Of a stretch of DNA of 64,000 nucleotides, positions 41,860 through 50,894 are shown piece after piece. The position numbers and the translations under genes were made by a program. Location of the stretch: positions 42,909 through 106,908 of the forward strand of contig CAUGGC010000005.1 of the NCBI GenBank assembly GCA_959599095.1. The letters run 5' to 3'. The first letter of the stretch is position 1; each line of letters begins with the position of its first letter. A model generated the notes under the pieces. That model saw nothing but the letters and a program-made list of their open reading frames with translations. It did not search any database and was not told the DNA's origin. Source of the stretch: an uncultured Collinsella sp. Its GTDB lineage: Bacteria > Actinomycetota > Coriobacteriia > Coriobacteriales > Coriobacteriaceae.

Positions 41860-42987
41860 TTAACGTACGATGGTGGTGTCAGAAGTTAACGGAGCCTTGC
41901 CCAGCACCAGAATATTCTCGGGCGTGCCGCGAAGCTCGGTGTTGGTGGGGACCACGTTGTTCTTATCCAGAATGGCATTCTCGACGCGTGCGCCGCTCTT
42001 GATGATGCAGCTCTGGTTGACGATCGAGTTGGTCACCGAAGCTCCTTCCTCGACCACGACGCCGCGTGACAGGATTGAGTTGCGCACGGTGCCCTTGATG
42101 ATGCAGCCGGCCGAGATGATCGAGTTGCACGCGTGGCTGCCGGTCGCATAGCGCGAAGGCGGCACGTCGTGAGCCTTGGTCAGGATCGGGCGCTCGGGAT
42201 CGAAGAGCTGGTCGGCGACGGTCTGGTCGAGCAGGTCCATGCTGCGGCGATACAGCGACTTCTCGCTAAACACGCCCACGACCTCGCCCTTGTACTCGTA
42301 GCTGCACACGTCGATGTTGCCAAAGTCGCCCTGGAGTGCCTCGAGCAGGTCCAGATAGTCGGCGGCCTGGTAGTGGTCGATGATCTCGAGCAGCGTCTCG
42401 CGGTTGACGATGCAGCAGTCCATGGAGGCGTTGTCGCCGTACACGACGCCGGCGCTCACGCCCGTCAGGCGGCCGTTCTCGTTAATCTCGAGCTTGGTCT
42501 CGTCATCGACGTTGCGCGTGGCCTTGCAGTACACCACGGTCATCTGGGCGCCAGAGTTCTCGTGCGCCTCGATGATGGTGTTGAGGTCCATGTTAAAGAT
42601 GATGTTGGTGCCCATCATCACGACATAGGGCTTCTCCGAGCGCTGGAACAGCGTCTTGTTGGAGATGATGTCGCGCAGCAGGAAGCGCATGCCGCCCTTG
42701 GTGGTGCCATACGCGTTGCCGGGCACCATGAACAGGCCGCCCTTCTTGCGGTCCAGGCCCCAGTCCTTGCCAGAGCCCACGTGGTCGATCAGCGAGCGGT
42801 AGTTGCCCGGCATGACGACGCCGACGGTCTTAATGCCGGCATTCATCATGTTGGACAGCGGAAAGTCGATCAGGCGGTAGCGGCCCAAAAACGGAACGGA
42901 CGCGATGGGGCGGTCCTTGAGCAGGACACTGCCGTAGGACGAAGAGTAGTTAGCGGTGATATAACCGATGGCCTTGCGATTGATCAT
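41860..42987 (-). CDS. glgD: glucose-1-phosphate adenylyltransferase regulatory subunit
   Basis: This encodes 375 residues. It resembles GlgC: FLGRYRLIDFPLSNMMNAGI, VGVVMPGNYRSLIDHVGSGK and a C-terminal left-handed beta-helix (SRGVVVEEGASVTNSIV). The N-terminal GGxGxRL nucleotide loop of catalytic subunits is absent, as in GlgD of Firmicutes. It should modulate the GlgC catalytic subunit encoded just upstream. ATG 42987 starts four bases after the glgC stop, with GGAAGGGGG before it; a longer frame overlapping glgC is less likely. Confidence 0.92.
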   Translation of the reverse strand: MINRKAIGYITANYSSSYGSVLLKDRPIASVPFLGRYRLIDFPLSNMMNAGIKTVGVVMPGNYRSLIDHVGSGKDWGLDRKKGGLFMVPGNAYGTTKGGMRFLLRDIISNKTLFQRSEKPYVVMMGTNIIFNMDLNTIIEAHENSGAQMTVVYCKATRNVDDETKLEINENGRLTGVSAGVVYGDNASMDCCIVNRETLLEIIDHYQAADYLDLLEALQGDFGNIDVCSYEYKGEVVGVFSEKSLYRRSMDLLDQTVADQLFDPERPILTKAHDVPPSRYATGSHACNSIISAGCIIKGTVRNSILSRGVVVEEGASVTNSIVNQSCIIKSGARVENAILDKNNVVPTNTELRGTPENILVLGKAPLTSDTTIVR

Positions 42988-42991
42988 CGGA

Positions 42992-44140
42992 TCATTCCCC
43001 CTTCCCGATAACGACGTCATTTCCAACGACGGCCGTATCCTTGGTGGTATCGACAGAGCCGAGCTTCACGCCCTCTTCGACCGTGGAGTTCTCGCCCAAA
43101 ATAGCGCGGCAGATGTGCGCGCCGCTCTTAACGTGCGCACCCGGCAGCAGCACGGAGTCCTCGACCACGGCGCGCTCCTCGATGATGACATCGGTCGAAA
43201 GGATCGAGTGGCGAGCGGTGCCGTAGATCTTGCAGCCATTGGAGACCAGGCAGTCGTCTAGGCGGCCGTCCGGGCCAATGTAGTGCGGCGGACGCGTGGT
43301 GATGTTGGACATGATGGGGAAGTTCTTGTCGAACAGATCGAACTCGGGGTTGTTACCCAGCAGGTCCATCGAGGTCTCATGGAAGCTGGCGATGGTGCCG
43401 ACGTCCTTCCAGAAGCCGTGGAACTCGTAGCTGTACAGGCGCTTGTTCTCACCGAGCAGCTTGGGGATGATGTCCTTGCCAAAGTCGTGGCTCGAGCGCT
43501 GGTCCAGAGCGTCCTCCTCGAGCGCCTCGATCAGCACGTCGGCGGAGAAGATGTAGATGCCCATGGACGCGAGGTTCGAATCGGGCTTATCGGGCTTCTC
43601 GGTGAACTTGGTGATGCGGCCGTCCTCGGGGTCGGTGGTCAGGATGCCAAAGCGGCTGGCCTCCTCCCACGGCACGGGCATAACGCTCACCGTGAGGTCG
43701 GCGTTGTTCTCAATGTGCGTCTTGAGCATCTTGCGGTAGTCCATGCGATACAGGTGATCGCCCGAAAGAATCAGGACGTACTTGGGGTCGTTGGCCTTGA
43801 TGTAGTCGAGGTTCTGCGTAATGGCGTCGGCTGTGCCCGCATACCAGGCGCCGCCGGTCTGCGTCTCGTACGGCGGCAGGATCGACACGCCGCCGTCACG
43901 GCTGTCCAGATCCCACGCCTCGCCGGAGCCTACGTAGGCATGCAGCAGGTAGGGGCGATACTGCGTCAGAACGCCCACCGTGTCGATGCCCGAGTTGGAG
44001 CAGTTGGAGAGCGAAAAATCGATAATGCGGAACTTGCCACCAAAGCTAACCGCCGGCTTAGCGATCTTTTGGGTGAGTGCCCCCAATCGGCTGCCCTGTC
44101 CTCCTGCGAGGAGCATCGCGATGCATTCTTTCTTACTCAT
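42992..44140 (-). CDS. glgC: glucose-1-phosphate adenylyltransferase (ADP-glucose pyrophosphorylase)
   Basis: This encodes 382 residues. AMLLAGGQGSRLGALT is the nucleotide loop, KIAKPAVSFGGKFRIIDFSL binds the substrate, and WYAGTADAITQNLDYI and ILSGDHLYRMDY are catalytic-domain signatures. A hexapeptide beta-helix ends the protein. It makes ADP-glucose for GlgA. GAAGGAGAAATCG precedes ATG 44140. With GlgD it should form a heteromeric enzyme. Confidence 0.95.
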   Translation of the reverse strand: MSKKECIAMLLAGGQGSRLGALTQKIAKPAVSFGGKFRIIDFSLSNCSNSGIDTVGVLTQYRPYLLHAYVGSGEAWDLDSRDGGVSILPPYETQTGGAWYAGTADAITQNLDYIKANDPKYVLILSGDHLYRMDYRKMLKTHIENNADLTVSVMPVPWEEASRFGILTTDPEDGRITKFTEKPDKPDSNLASMGIYIFSADVLIEALEEDALDQRSSHDFGKDIIPKLLGENKRLYSYEFHGFWKDVGTIASFHETSMDLLGNNPEFDLFDKNFPIMSNITTRPPHYIGPDGRLDDCLVSNGCKIYGTARHSILSTDVIIEERAVVEDSVLLPGAHVKSGAHICRAILGENSTVEEGVKLGSVDTTKDTAVVGNDVVIGKGE

Positions 44141-44181
44141 CGATTTCTCCTTCTGTCATCGATGTTCCTAAACCCATTAGC

Positions 44182-44210
44182 GACGGGCGTGGCGCAACGT
44201 CGCGCCCGTC
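44182..44210 (-). terminator. stem-loop between glgP and glgC
   Basis: GACGGGCG (44182-44189) pairs with CGCCCGTC (44203-44210), with partial pairing inside. There is no clear T-run on the minus strand, so it may stabilise or process the glg transcript instead of ending it. Confidence 0.5.
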
Positions 44211-44247
44211 GAGTAATGCCGTGCTGGCATAGGGGAGCTCGCGGCCT

Positions 44248-46674
44248 TTACGCGTGCCAGATCTCGTCGCGGTACTCGCGAATGGTGCGGTCGCTCGAGA
44301 ACCAGCCCGAGGAGGCAGTGTTGAGCAGCGCCTTGCGGTTCCAGGTCTCCTGGTCGCCGTAGCTGTTCGTGAGCTTCTCCCAGGCGTCGACGTAGCTGCG
44401 GAAATCGGCCATGACCAGGTCGGGGTCGTTGTTGTTCATGAGCTCGTTGTAGATGCTCTCGAAGTTGCCCGAAAGGCCGGCAAACGTGTTGTCCTTGAGC
44501 TCGTCCATCACGCGGCCCAGGCGCTCACGGTCACCGTTGAGGGTATCCCACGCAAAGTAGCTGTTGGATGCCCAGAGTTGCTCGACCTCGGGGGCGGTCA
44601 GGCCAAAGATGGCCTCGTTCTCGCGGCCGGCCAGGTCGGCGATCTCGATGTTAGCGCCGTCGAGGGTGCCCAGCGTAATGGCGCCGTTCATCATGAGCTT
44701 CATGTTGGACGTGCCCGAGGCTTCCTTGCCGGCCGTGGAGATCTGCTCCGAGATCTCGGCGGCGGGGTAGATGAGCTGGGCATTGCTCACGCGGAAGTTG
44801 GGGATAAAGCAGACCTTCATGACCTCGTTGACGCGCGGGTCGTTGTTGATGACGTCGGCCACGGAGTTAATGAGGCGGATAGTCTCCTTGGCAAAGGTAT
44901 AGCTCGAGGCGGCCTTGCCGCTAAAGATGAAGGTCGTCGGCGTCACGTGGAAGTTGGGATCGGCAATGCGACGGTTGTAGATGTCCATCACCTTCATGAT
45001 GTTCATGAGCTGGCGCTTGTAGGCATGGAAGCGCTTCACCTGAACGTCGAAGACGGTGTTGGGGTCGATGACCAGACCGGTCTCGGCCTTAACGTAGGCG
45101 GCCAGACGCTCCTTGTTGGCGCGCTTTGAGGCACCCACGGCCTTCAGGAACTCGGTGTCGTTCTGGAAACTTTTAAGCTTCTCAAGCTCAAAAGCGTCCT
45201 TCAGCCAGCCATCGCCAATGGCCTCGGTTACGAGCTTGGCATAGGTGGGGTTGGCCTCGGCAAAGAAGCGACGGTGCGAGATGCCGTTGGTCTTGTTGTT
45301 GAACTTCTCGGGCGTCAGGGCATAGAAGTCCTTGAGCACGATGTTCTTGATGATGTCGGAGTGGATCTTTGCCACGCCGTTGACGCTGTGGCTGCAGATC
45401 ACGGACAGGTTGGCCATGCGAATCTCGCCGTCCCACAGGATGGCGGTCTGGCGCAGACGCTCCTGCCAGCCCTCCTGCGTGGTGTCGAACGACTCGTGCC
45501 AACGACGGCTGATCTCGTCGATGATCTGGTACACGCGGGGGAGGAGCTTGGAGAACGTGCCGATGGGCCACTTCTCCAGAGCCTCGGGCAGGATCGTGTG
45601 GTTGGTGTAGCTCACGACCTGCGTCACGATGTTCCAGGCGTCGTCCCACTCGAGCTTCTTCTCGTCGATGAGGATACGCATGAGCTCGGGTCCGCACATG
45701 GCGGGGTGGGTATCGTTGGTGTGGATGGCCACAAACTGCGGCAGCAGCTCCCAGTTCGCGCCGTGCTCCTTCTCAAAGGTGTCGAGCAGGCTGTAGATGC
45801 CGGCCGATACAAACAGGTACTCCTGCTTCAGGCGCAGCAGACGGCCGTGCTCGCCGGCGTCGTTGGGGTAGAGGATGGCGCTGATGGCCTCGGCCTCGGC
45901 ACGCTCGGCATCGGCCAGGGCGTAGTCGCCGCGGTTGAAGGCCTCAAGGTCAAAGTGCTCCTCGACCGGCTCGGCGGCCCAGACGCGCAGCTTGTTGACG
46001 GTCTCGCCGGCATAGCCCACAACAGGGATGTCGTAGGGGACAGCCAGGATGTCCTGCGTGTCCACCGTGCGGTAGAACGTTCGGCCGTTCTCCTCAAAGC
46101 CCTCGACACGGCCACCGAACTTGATGGTCACGGCCTTATCCTGACGACGGACCTCCCAGGGATAGCCGTGGGTGAGCCATTCGTCGGTGGCCTCGACCTG
46201 GCTGCCGTTGACGATCTCCTGCTTAAACAGGCCGTAGCGGTAGCGCATGCCGTTGCCGTAGCCGGCAATGCCCTCTGCCGCCATGGAATCCAGGAAGCAT
46301 GCGGCCAGACGGCCCAGGCCGCCGTTGCCCAGTGCCGGATCGGGCTCCTGGTTCTCGATGACGGACAGGTCAAAGCCCATGTCGTCGAGCGCCTCGGCGA
46401 CCATATCGCGCACGCCAAAGTTGAGCAGGTAGTTGTCGAGCAGGCGGCCGATCAAAAACTCGATCGAGAAGTAGTACACGCGCTTTTTGCCCTCGGCGGT
46501 GGCGCGGGCGTCACTCTTGGTGGCAACGGTGCGTGCCTTCTCGGCCACGAGCTTGGCCAGGGCGTTAAAGCGGTCGAGGTCGCTGGCGGCCTCGACGCTC
46601 TTACCACTGATGCTCATGACGGCATCGCGATAGAGCTCGGTAAACTCCTGCTTGTTGTCGAAGATCTTATTCAT
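44248..46674 (-). CDS. glgP: glycogen/maltodextrin phosphorylase
   Basis: This encodes 808 residues of the GT35 family. NGGLGRLAACFLDSMAA and GYGNGMRYRYGLFKQ are N-terminal blocks, HTNDTHPAMCGPELMRI is the active-site gate, and the PLP lysine lies in EASGTSNMKLMMNGAITLGT. TLDGANIEIADLAG follows. It releases glucose-1-phosphate from glycogen and linear glucans. It sits between glgB and glgC on the same strand, so synthesis and breakdown genes are co-located. GAAAGGAACGT precedes the ATG. Confidence 0.95.
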   Translation of the reverse strand: MNKIFDNKQEFTELYRDAVMSISGKSVEAASDLDRFNALAKLVAEKARTVATKSDARATAEGKKRVYYFSIEFLIGRLLDNYLLNFGVRDMVAEALDDMGFDLSVIENQEPDPALGNGGLGRLAACFLDSMAAEGIAGYGNGMRYRYGLFKQEIVNGSQVEATDEWLTHGYPWEVRRQDKAVTIKFGGRVEGFEENGRTFYRTVDTQDILAVPYDIPVVGYAGETVNKLRVWAAEPVEEHFDLEAFNRGDYALADAERAEAEAISAILYPNDAGEHGRLLRLKQEYLFVSAGIYSLLDTFEKEHGANWELLPQFVAIHTNDTHPAMCGPELMRILIDEKKLEWDDAWNIVTQVVSYTNHTILPEALEKWPIGTFSKLLPRVYQIIDEISRRWHESFDTTQEGWQERLRQTAILWDGEIRMANLSVICSHSVNGVAKIHSDIIKNIVLKDFYALTPEKFNNKTNGISHRRFFAEANPTYAKLVTEAIGDGWLKDAFELEKLKSFQNDTEFLKAVGASKRANKERLAAYVKAETGLVIDPNTVFDVQVKRFHAYKRQLMNIMKVMDIYNRRIADPNFHVTPTTFIFSGKAASSYTFAKETIRLINSVADVINNDPRVNEVMKVCFIPNFRVSNAQLIYPAAEISEQISTAGKEASGTSNMKLMMNGAITLGTLDGANIEIADLAGRENEAIFGLTAPEVEQLWASNSYFAWDTLNGDRERLGRVMDELKDNTFAGLSGNFESIYNELMNNNDPDLVMADFRSYVDAWEKLTNSYGDQETWNRKALLNTASSGWFSSDRTIREYRDEIWHA

Positions 46675-46768
46675 ACGTTCCTTTCCCCCGGGGATGTTTC
46701 TCCCGGAACGGTTATGACTTGTATCCTACGCCCTGTCGGGGCGGGTAATTACAGCCGTAACGGCTTTG

Positions 46769-49033
46769 TTACGCATCCTTGGCAGGAGCCTTAACAGCTG
46801 CTGCCTTAGCCTTGGGAGTAGCCTTTTTGGTGGCTGCCTTCTTGGCCGTGGTGGACTTGGCCGTAGCCTTGGCAGCGGGCTTGGCAGCCTTCGCCTTAGC
46901 CGTCGCCTTCTTGGCAGTGGCCGCGGCCTTGGGCTTTACCGAGGACGCGCGCTTGCGCATCGCCTTCTTGGGCTTCTCGACCACGGGCGGCTTGTAACTG
47001 CTGGGACCGCGGCGCTTAAGTACCACACCTGCCAGACCGGGCACCTTCATCTCGATGGAGTCCATCTGCCCGTTCCAGGGGTAGGGCTCGCTCGAGCAGG
47101 TGTAGGGCTCCTCGCCGGCGTATCCGCTGCCACCAAACTCGGGACGGTCGGAATCAAAGATGACCTCCCAGTCACCCTCGCGCGGCACGCCCACGCGGAA
47201 GCTCTCGTAGCTCGCCGGGTCAAAGTTGATCAAGATCACCAGGTCGTCGTCGACGTCCTCGCCCTGACGCACAAAGCTCACGATGGACTGCTTGGAGTTA
47301 TCCGCGTCGATCCAGGTAAAGCCGTCGTCGGTGTAGCCGCGCTCGTACAGGGCGGGCTCGGCGGTGTACAGGTGGTTGAGCGCCTTGATAAACGCCTGAT
47401 GATGACGATGGGTCTCGTATTCCTCGGTCAGGAACCACTGGATGGACTCGTAGTAGCGCCACTCAATAAACTGGCCGATCTCGTTGCCCATAAAGTTGAG
47501 CTTGGCACCGGGATGCGTCATCTGGTAGAAAGCCAGCGTGCGCAGGCCGGCAAACTGGCGCCACCAGTCGCCCGGCATGCGGCCGATCAGCGAGCACTTA
47601 CCGTGCACGACCTCGTCGTGACTGAGCGGGCAAATGAAGTTCTCGGTAAAGGCATACATGATGGAGAACGTGAGCAGCCCGTGGTTGCCGGGGCGCCACG
47701 GAAAATCGGTCTGCATGTAGTGCAGGGTATCGTTCATCCAGCCCATGTCCCACTTGTAGTGGAAGCCCAGGCCGCCGTCCTGCGGCGGGTAGGTCACGAG
47801 CGGCCACGCGGTGGACTCCTCGGCCATCATCATCACGTCGGGGAAGTGAGCCTCAACGGCACAGTTGACCTGGCGAATGAACGCGCTGGCGTCCAGGTCC
47901 TCCTCGGTACCGTACTTGTTGAACTTCTTTTGACCCGGATCGTCGATGCCAAAGTTGAGGTACAGCATACTGGACACGCCGTCCATGCGAATGCCGTCAA
48001 CGTGGAAGTTCTCGAGCCAGTACAGCACGTTGGAGACCAGGAAGGAGCGGACCTCGCCGCGAGCGAAGTCAAACTTGTGCGTGCCCCAGTTGGGGTGAAT
48101 CTCGTGCTCAAACAGCATGTGGCCGTTAAAGGTGGCAAGGCCGTGGGAGTCGGCACAAAAGCCGCCGGGCACCCAGTCCATGATCACGCCGATGCCCGCC
48201 TCGTGACAAGCATCGATAAAGTGCATGAGCTGCTGCGGGTTGCCGTAGCGCGACGTGGCGGCATAGTAGCCGGTCGTCTGGTAGCCCCAGGAGCCATCGA
48301 AGGGGTGCTCCATGAGCGGCATGACCTCGATATGCGTGTAGCCCATGTCGCGCACGTAGTCCACGAGCTCCACCGACAAGTCGTCGTAGGTGTAGAACTC
48401 GCCGCGCTGCGCGGGGAAAGGATCCATGGGGCCGGGGTAGTTGCCGTACTCGTCGGGCTCGCCCTGTGGCGTGTCGCCGTGGCGCTTCCACGAGCCAATA
48501 TGCACCTCGTAGATGTTGAGCGGCTGCGACATGTGGTTGTGGCTGGCGCGGCGCTTGAGCCACGCGGCGTCGTTCCACTTGTAGCCATCGAGGGTCCACA
48601 GCACGCTCGCGGTACCCGGAGGGCACTCGGCCTTAAAGGCATACGGATCGGCCTTGTAGAGCTTTTCACCCTCGTTGGTCTCAATAAGATATTTATAGAG
48701 CTGACCCTGCTCGGCGCCAGGAATAAAGCCTTCCCAAATAGCGCTCGTATGCACGGGCACCAGCGGGTTGGCCTGCTCATCCCAGTCGTTAAATTCACCA
48801 ATGACATGGACACTCTTTACGTCGGGCGCCCAAACGCAAAAGCGCCAGCCGCGCGTGCGCTGCTGCGTGTCGGGATGCGCGCCCATCTTTTCCCAGCTGC
48901 GCTCCCACGTGCCGATGCCAAATAGATAGACATCGTCCTTGGTGAGCTCCGGTGCGTGCGGGGCGGCTTTACGGGTTGCGGGCTTTTTAGCCGTTGGCTT
49001 TAGCTTTGTATCGCTCACGTTTGATCCCATCAT
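46769..49033 (-). CDS. glgB: 1,4-alpha-glucan branching enzyme with basic tails
   Basis: This encodes 754 residues. After a basic N-terminal stretch (TAKKPATRKAAPHA) comes the CBM48 domain (FCVWAPDVKSVHVIGEFNDW), then the GH13 barrel: DWVPGGF, the nucleophile Asp in GIRMDGVSSMLY, the acid Glu in MMAEESTAWP and the third Asp in LSHDEVVHGK. The last 70 residues are Lys/Ala/Thr-rich (ATAKKATAKAKAAK and similar), like the glgA tail. It introduces alpha-1,6 branches. The start is uncertain: ATG 49033 and 49030, or GTG 49018 giving VSDTKLKP, all lack a strong ribosome site. It is the first gene of the glycogen block. Confidence 0.93.
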   Translation of the reverse strand: MMGSNVSDTKLKPTAKKPATRKAAPHAPELTKDDVYLFGIGTWERSWEKMGAHPDTQQRTRGWRFCVWAPDVKSVHVIGEFNDWDEQANPLVPVHTSAIWEGFIPGAEQGQLYKYLIETNEGEKLYKADPYAFKAECPPGTASVLWTLDGYKWNDAAWLKRRASHNHMSQPLNIYEVHIGSWKRHGDTPQGEPDEYGNYPGPMDPFPAQRGEFYTYDDLSVELVDYVRDMGYTHIEVMPLMEHPFDGSWGYQTTGYYAATSRYGNPQQLMHFIDACHEAGIGVIMDWVPGGFCADSHGLATFNGHMLFEHEIHPNWGTHKFDFARGEVRSFLVSNVLYWLENFHVDGIRMDGVSSMLYLNFGIDDPGQKKFNKYGTEEDLDASAFIRQVNCAVEAHFPDVMMMAEESTAWPLVTYPPQDGGLGFHYKWDMGWMNDTLHYMQTDFPWRPGNHGLLTFSIMYAFTENFICPLSHDEVVHGKCSLIGRMPGDWWRQFAGLRTLAFYQMTHPGAKLNFMGNEIGQFIEWRYYESIQWFLTEEYETHRHHQAFIKALNHLYTAEPALYERGYTDDGFTWIDADNSKQSIVSFVRQGEDVDDDLVILINFDPASYESFRVGVPREGDWEVIFDSDRPEFGGSGYAGEEPYTCSSEPYPWNGQMDSIEMKVPGLAGVVLKRRGPSSYKPPVVEKPKKAMRKRASSVKPKAAATAKKATAKAKAAKPAAKATAKSTTAKKAATKKATPKAKAAAVKAPAKDA

Positions 49034-49364
49034 GACGCGGCAGCGTGTTGCCTTGGTGACTAGATGCGAAAGGTCCAAGGCTGCACGAATCGAAGGGACG
49101 GCGATAGTTCTATGATTCGTTCCACCTCGCGTGCTCGGTGGAACTTTCGGCAGAAACTACGATAACACCTGTACGTTACTTTTATGAAGGAAAGTGGTTT
49201 TAGGGCGGCGTTTAATCGGTAAGCGCCATGTTTAGACCACTGGCAGAATTGCCGTGGTAAAACTCTTGACAGTTTTACCAATTAGGGTTTCAAGATTGTT
49301 AGTCTGACGTTTGGTAAAACGTTTTTAGCAGGATGTTTACCATTTGACATCGAAAGGTTCGTTT
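49034..49364. other. divergent control region between glgB and the HAD gene
   Basis: This 331-bp gap holds a stem GTTCCACC/GGTGGAAC (49119-49126 with 49137-49144) in the glgB leader and the operator array at 49255-49343. It is clearly more AT-rich than the flanking genes. Confidence 0.6.
49255..49343. promoter_or_regulatory. array of TGGTAAAAC operator motifs with TTGACA box
   Basis: Four copies are seen: TGGTAAAAC (49255-49263), GTTTTACCA (49272-49280), TGGTAAAAC (49312-49320) and GTTTACCAT (49335-49343). The first two form a palindrome around TTGACA (49266-49271), a perfect -35 box for plus-strand transcription, with no convincing -10 box 17 bases later. The third reads on as TGGTAAAACGTTTTTAGCA, a near-palindrome centred on CG. 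This suggests a LacI/GalR-type repressor acting on both glgB and the HAD gene. Confidence 0.65.
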
Positions 49365-50054
49365 ATGTCCCAGACCGCCGCCCCCAACGTTGCTTTTATT
49401 TTCGATTGCGACGGCACACTGGTTAATAGCACCCCCGTTTGGGGCTATGCCCAGCCCGAGTTATTGCACCGCCACGGAGTTGACGTGACGGTCGACGATT
49501 TTGCCCAGTTTGAGCATTTGTCGCTCGAGGACGAGTGCCAGGCCTACCACGACACCTGGGACATTGGCGCGAATGGCGAGGAGCTGTATCGCGAGCTGAG
49601 CGACATCCTGATCGATGGCTACTCCAAGGTGCCGCCGCGCGAGGGGCTCCTGGCATTTTTGGAGCAGGCGAAGGCGGCGGACATTGCCATGTGCGTGGCC
49701 ACGTCCACGCCGGCCGAGCTGGTACAGTCCGCGCTCGCTGGTGCCGGGCTCGATGCCTACATGGAGTTTGTGACCACCACCGGCGAGGCAGGACGCTCCA
49801 AACAGTTCCCCGACGTATACGAGTTGGCGCTTCACCGCCTGGAGGAGCGCCATGGGCATAAGTTTGAGCGCACGTGGGTGTTTGAGGATGCCGTTTTTGG
49901 CCTAAAGAGCTCTGGGGTTGCCGGCTTTAAGCGTGTAGGCATTTATGACCCGCGCGGCCGCATGGAGCGCGACGAGGTCCGCGACAACTGCGATATCTTT
50001 ATCGACAGCTACGAGGAGCTGGATTTGCCCCGCGTGCTTTCGTTTGAGGGATAG
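49365..50054 (+). CDS. HAD-superfamily phosphatase (beta-phosphoglucomutase-like)
   Basis: This encodes 229 residues. FIFDCDGTLVNSTPVWG has the DxDGT nucleophile motif, ATSTPAELVQ is the second motif, and the third and fourth are K133-like GRSKQFPDVYELAL and WVFEDAVFGLKSSGVAGF. This is the phosphatase/beta-phosphoglucomutase subgroup with a helical cap. Substrate unknown; the shared control region with glgB hints at sugar phosphates. ATG 49365 follows CGAAAGGTTC. Confidence 0.85.
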   Translation: MSQTAAPNVAFIFDCDGTLVNSTPVWGYAQPELLHRHGVDVTVDDFAQFEHLSLEDECQAYHDTWDIGANGEELYRELSDILIDGYSKVPPREGLLAFLEQAKAADIAMCVATSTPAELVQSALAGAGLDAYMEFVTTTGEAGRSKQFPDVYELALHRLEERHGHKFERTWVFEDAVFGLKSSGVAGFKRVGIYDPRGRMERDEVRDNCDIFIDSYEELDLPRVLSFEG

Positions 50055-50063
50055 GCGAGGTTT

Positions 50064-50705
50064 GTGGCTTGCAAAGTACTAGTAGTCTGCGGCTCGCCCG
50101 TTGTGGCGAGCGCGGAGCTTCTGACCCGACTGGCAGGGGAGTGCGACCACGTCATCGCTGTGGACCGTGGACTCGACGCGCTGCTGGGCGCCGACCTGGG
50201 CTGCGACGTGTATGTGGGGGATGCCGACACGGTGAGCGACGCAGGCCGCGCGCTGGTCGATGCCGCCACCGACTTTGAAGTTGAGCGCCACGACCCGTAC
50301 AAGGACTATACCGACCTGGCGCTGGCGCTCGATTCCGTCCGACGCCGCTGGCCGGGTGCCGAAGTGGTTGCGACCTGCACCACTGGCGGCCGTCCGGACA
50401 TGGCGCTTTCCGTACTGGGGTTGCTTGCAGGCTACGATGACGCCCCAGTCTGGATTGCCGAGGACAAGGTGGTCGCCCGCATCCTACACACAGGCGAATC
50501 CTGGACCATCGAAGGCGCTGAGGGCAAGACATTCTCCATCATCGCCATTGCCCCCAACACCGAGGTAAGCGAACACGGCCTAGAGTGGGAGCTAGATCAA
50601 GCTTCGTTAGGTCTACTAGCCGACTCGGGCATCAGCAACGTCGTCAGGTCAACAGCCACGATCCAAGTCCATACCGGCACCGCCATCGCTTACCTATATC
50701 AATAG
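50064..50705 (+). CDS. thiamine pyrophosphokinase-like protein
   Basis: This encodes 213 residues. VIAVDRGLDALLGADLGCDV and YVGDADTVSD form the acidic ATP/Mg site, DPYKDYTDLALALDS and CTTGGRPDMALSVLGLL are the remaining kinase motifs, and the C-terminal beta-rich thiamin-binding part follows with EHGLEWEL. It would convert thiamine to thiamine diphosphate. The start is GTG 50064 with GGCGAGG upstream. It follows the HAD gene by nine bases and is probably co-transcribed. Confidence 0.85.
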   Translation: MACKVLVVCGSPVVASAELLTRLAGECDHVIAVDRGLDALLGADLGCDVYVGDADTVSDAGRALVDAATDFEVERHDPYKDYTDLALALDSVRRRWPGAEVVATCTTGGRPDMALSVLGLLAGYDDAPVWIAEDKVVARILHTGESWTIEGAEGKTFSIIAIAPNTEVSEHGLEWELDQASLGLLADSGISNVVRSTATIQVHTGTAIAYLYQ

Positions 50706-50733
50706 GCACTTAAAGCCTGACCCAAAAAAGTCC

Positions 50734-50762
50734 TTGCACGTCACGCCAACTTCCCCTATAGT
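50734..50762 (+). promoter_or_regulatory. sigma-70-type promoter of the tRNA-Ala gene
   Basis: TTGCAC (50734-50739) and TATAGT (50757-50762) are separated by exactly 17 bases and end 13 bases before the tRNA. Confidence 0.8.
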
Positions 50763-50775
50763 ATCTCCACGTCAC

Positions 50776-50851
50776 GGGGGCGTAGCTCAGCTGGGAGAGC
50801 GCTTGACTGGCAGTCAAGAGGTCAGGGGTTCGATCCCCCTCGTCTCCACCA
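50776..50851 (+). tRNA. tRNA-Ala (anticodon GGC), CCA encoded
   Basis: The cloverleaf can be drawn completely. The acceptor stem GGGGGCG pairs with CGTCTCC with two G-U pairs, and the D stem is GCTC/GAGC. The anticodon stem CTTGA/TCAAG has loop CTGGCAG (anticodon GGC), and the T arm is AGGGG-TTCGATC-CCCCT. Discriminator A (50848) is followed by an encoded CCA. Confidence 0.96.
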
Positions 50852-50861
50852 TCGTGAATGT

Positions 50862-50894
50862 AAAGGCCTTCGGAATTCTGAAGGCCTTTTTTCA
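50862..50894 (+). terminator. intrinsic terminator of the tRNA-Ala transcript
   Basis: AAAGGCCTTC (50862-50871) pairs with the complementary arm from 50880, and CTTTTTTC follows. Confidence 0.9.

Noticed and set aside
46766..48925. 719-codon open frame on the plus strand
   Set aside because: It is antisense to glgB; the GH13 motifs fix the coding strand. The same applies to the plus-strand frame 45274-46794 opposite glgP.
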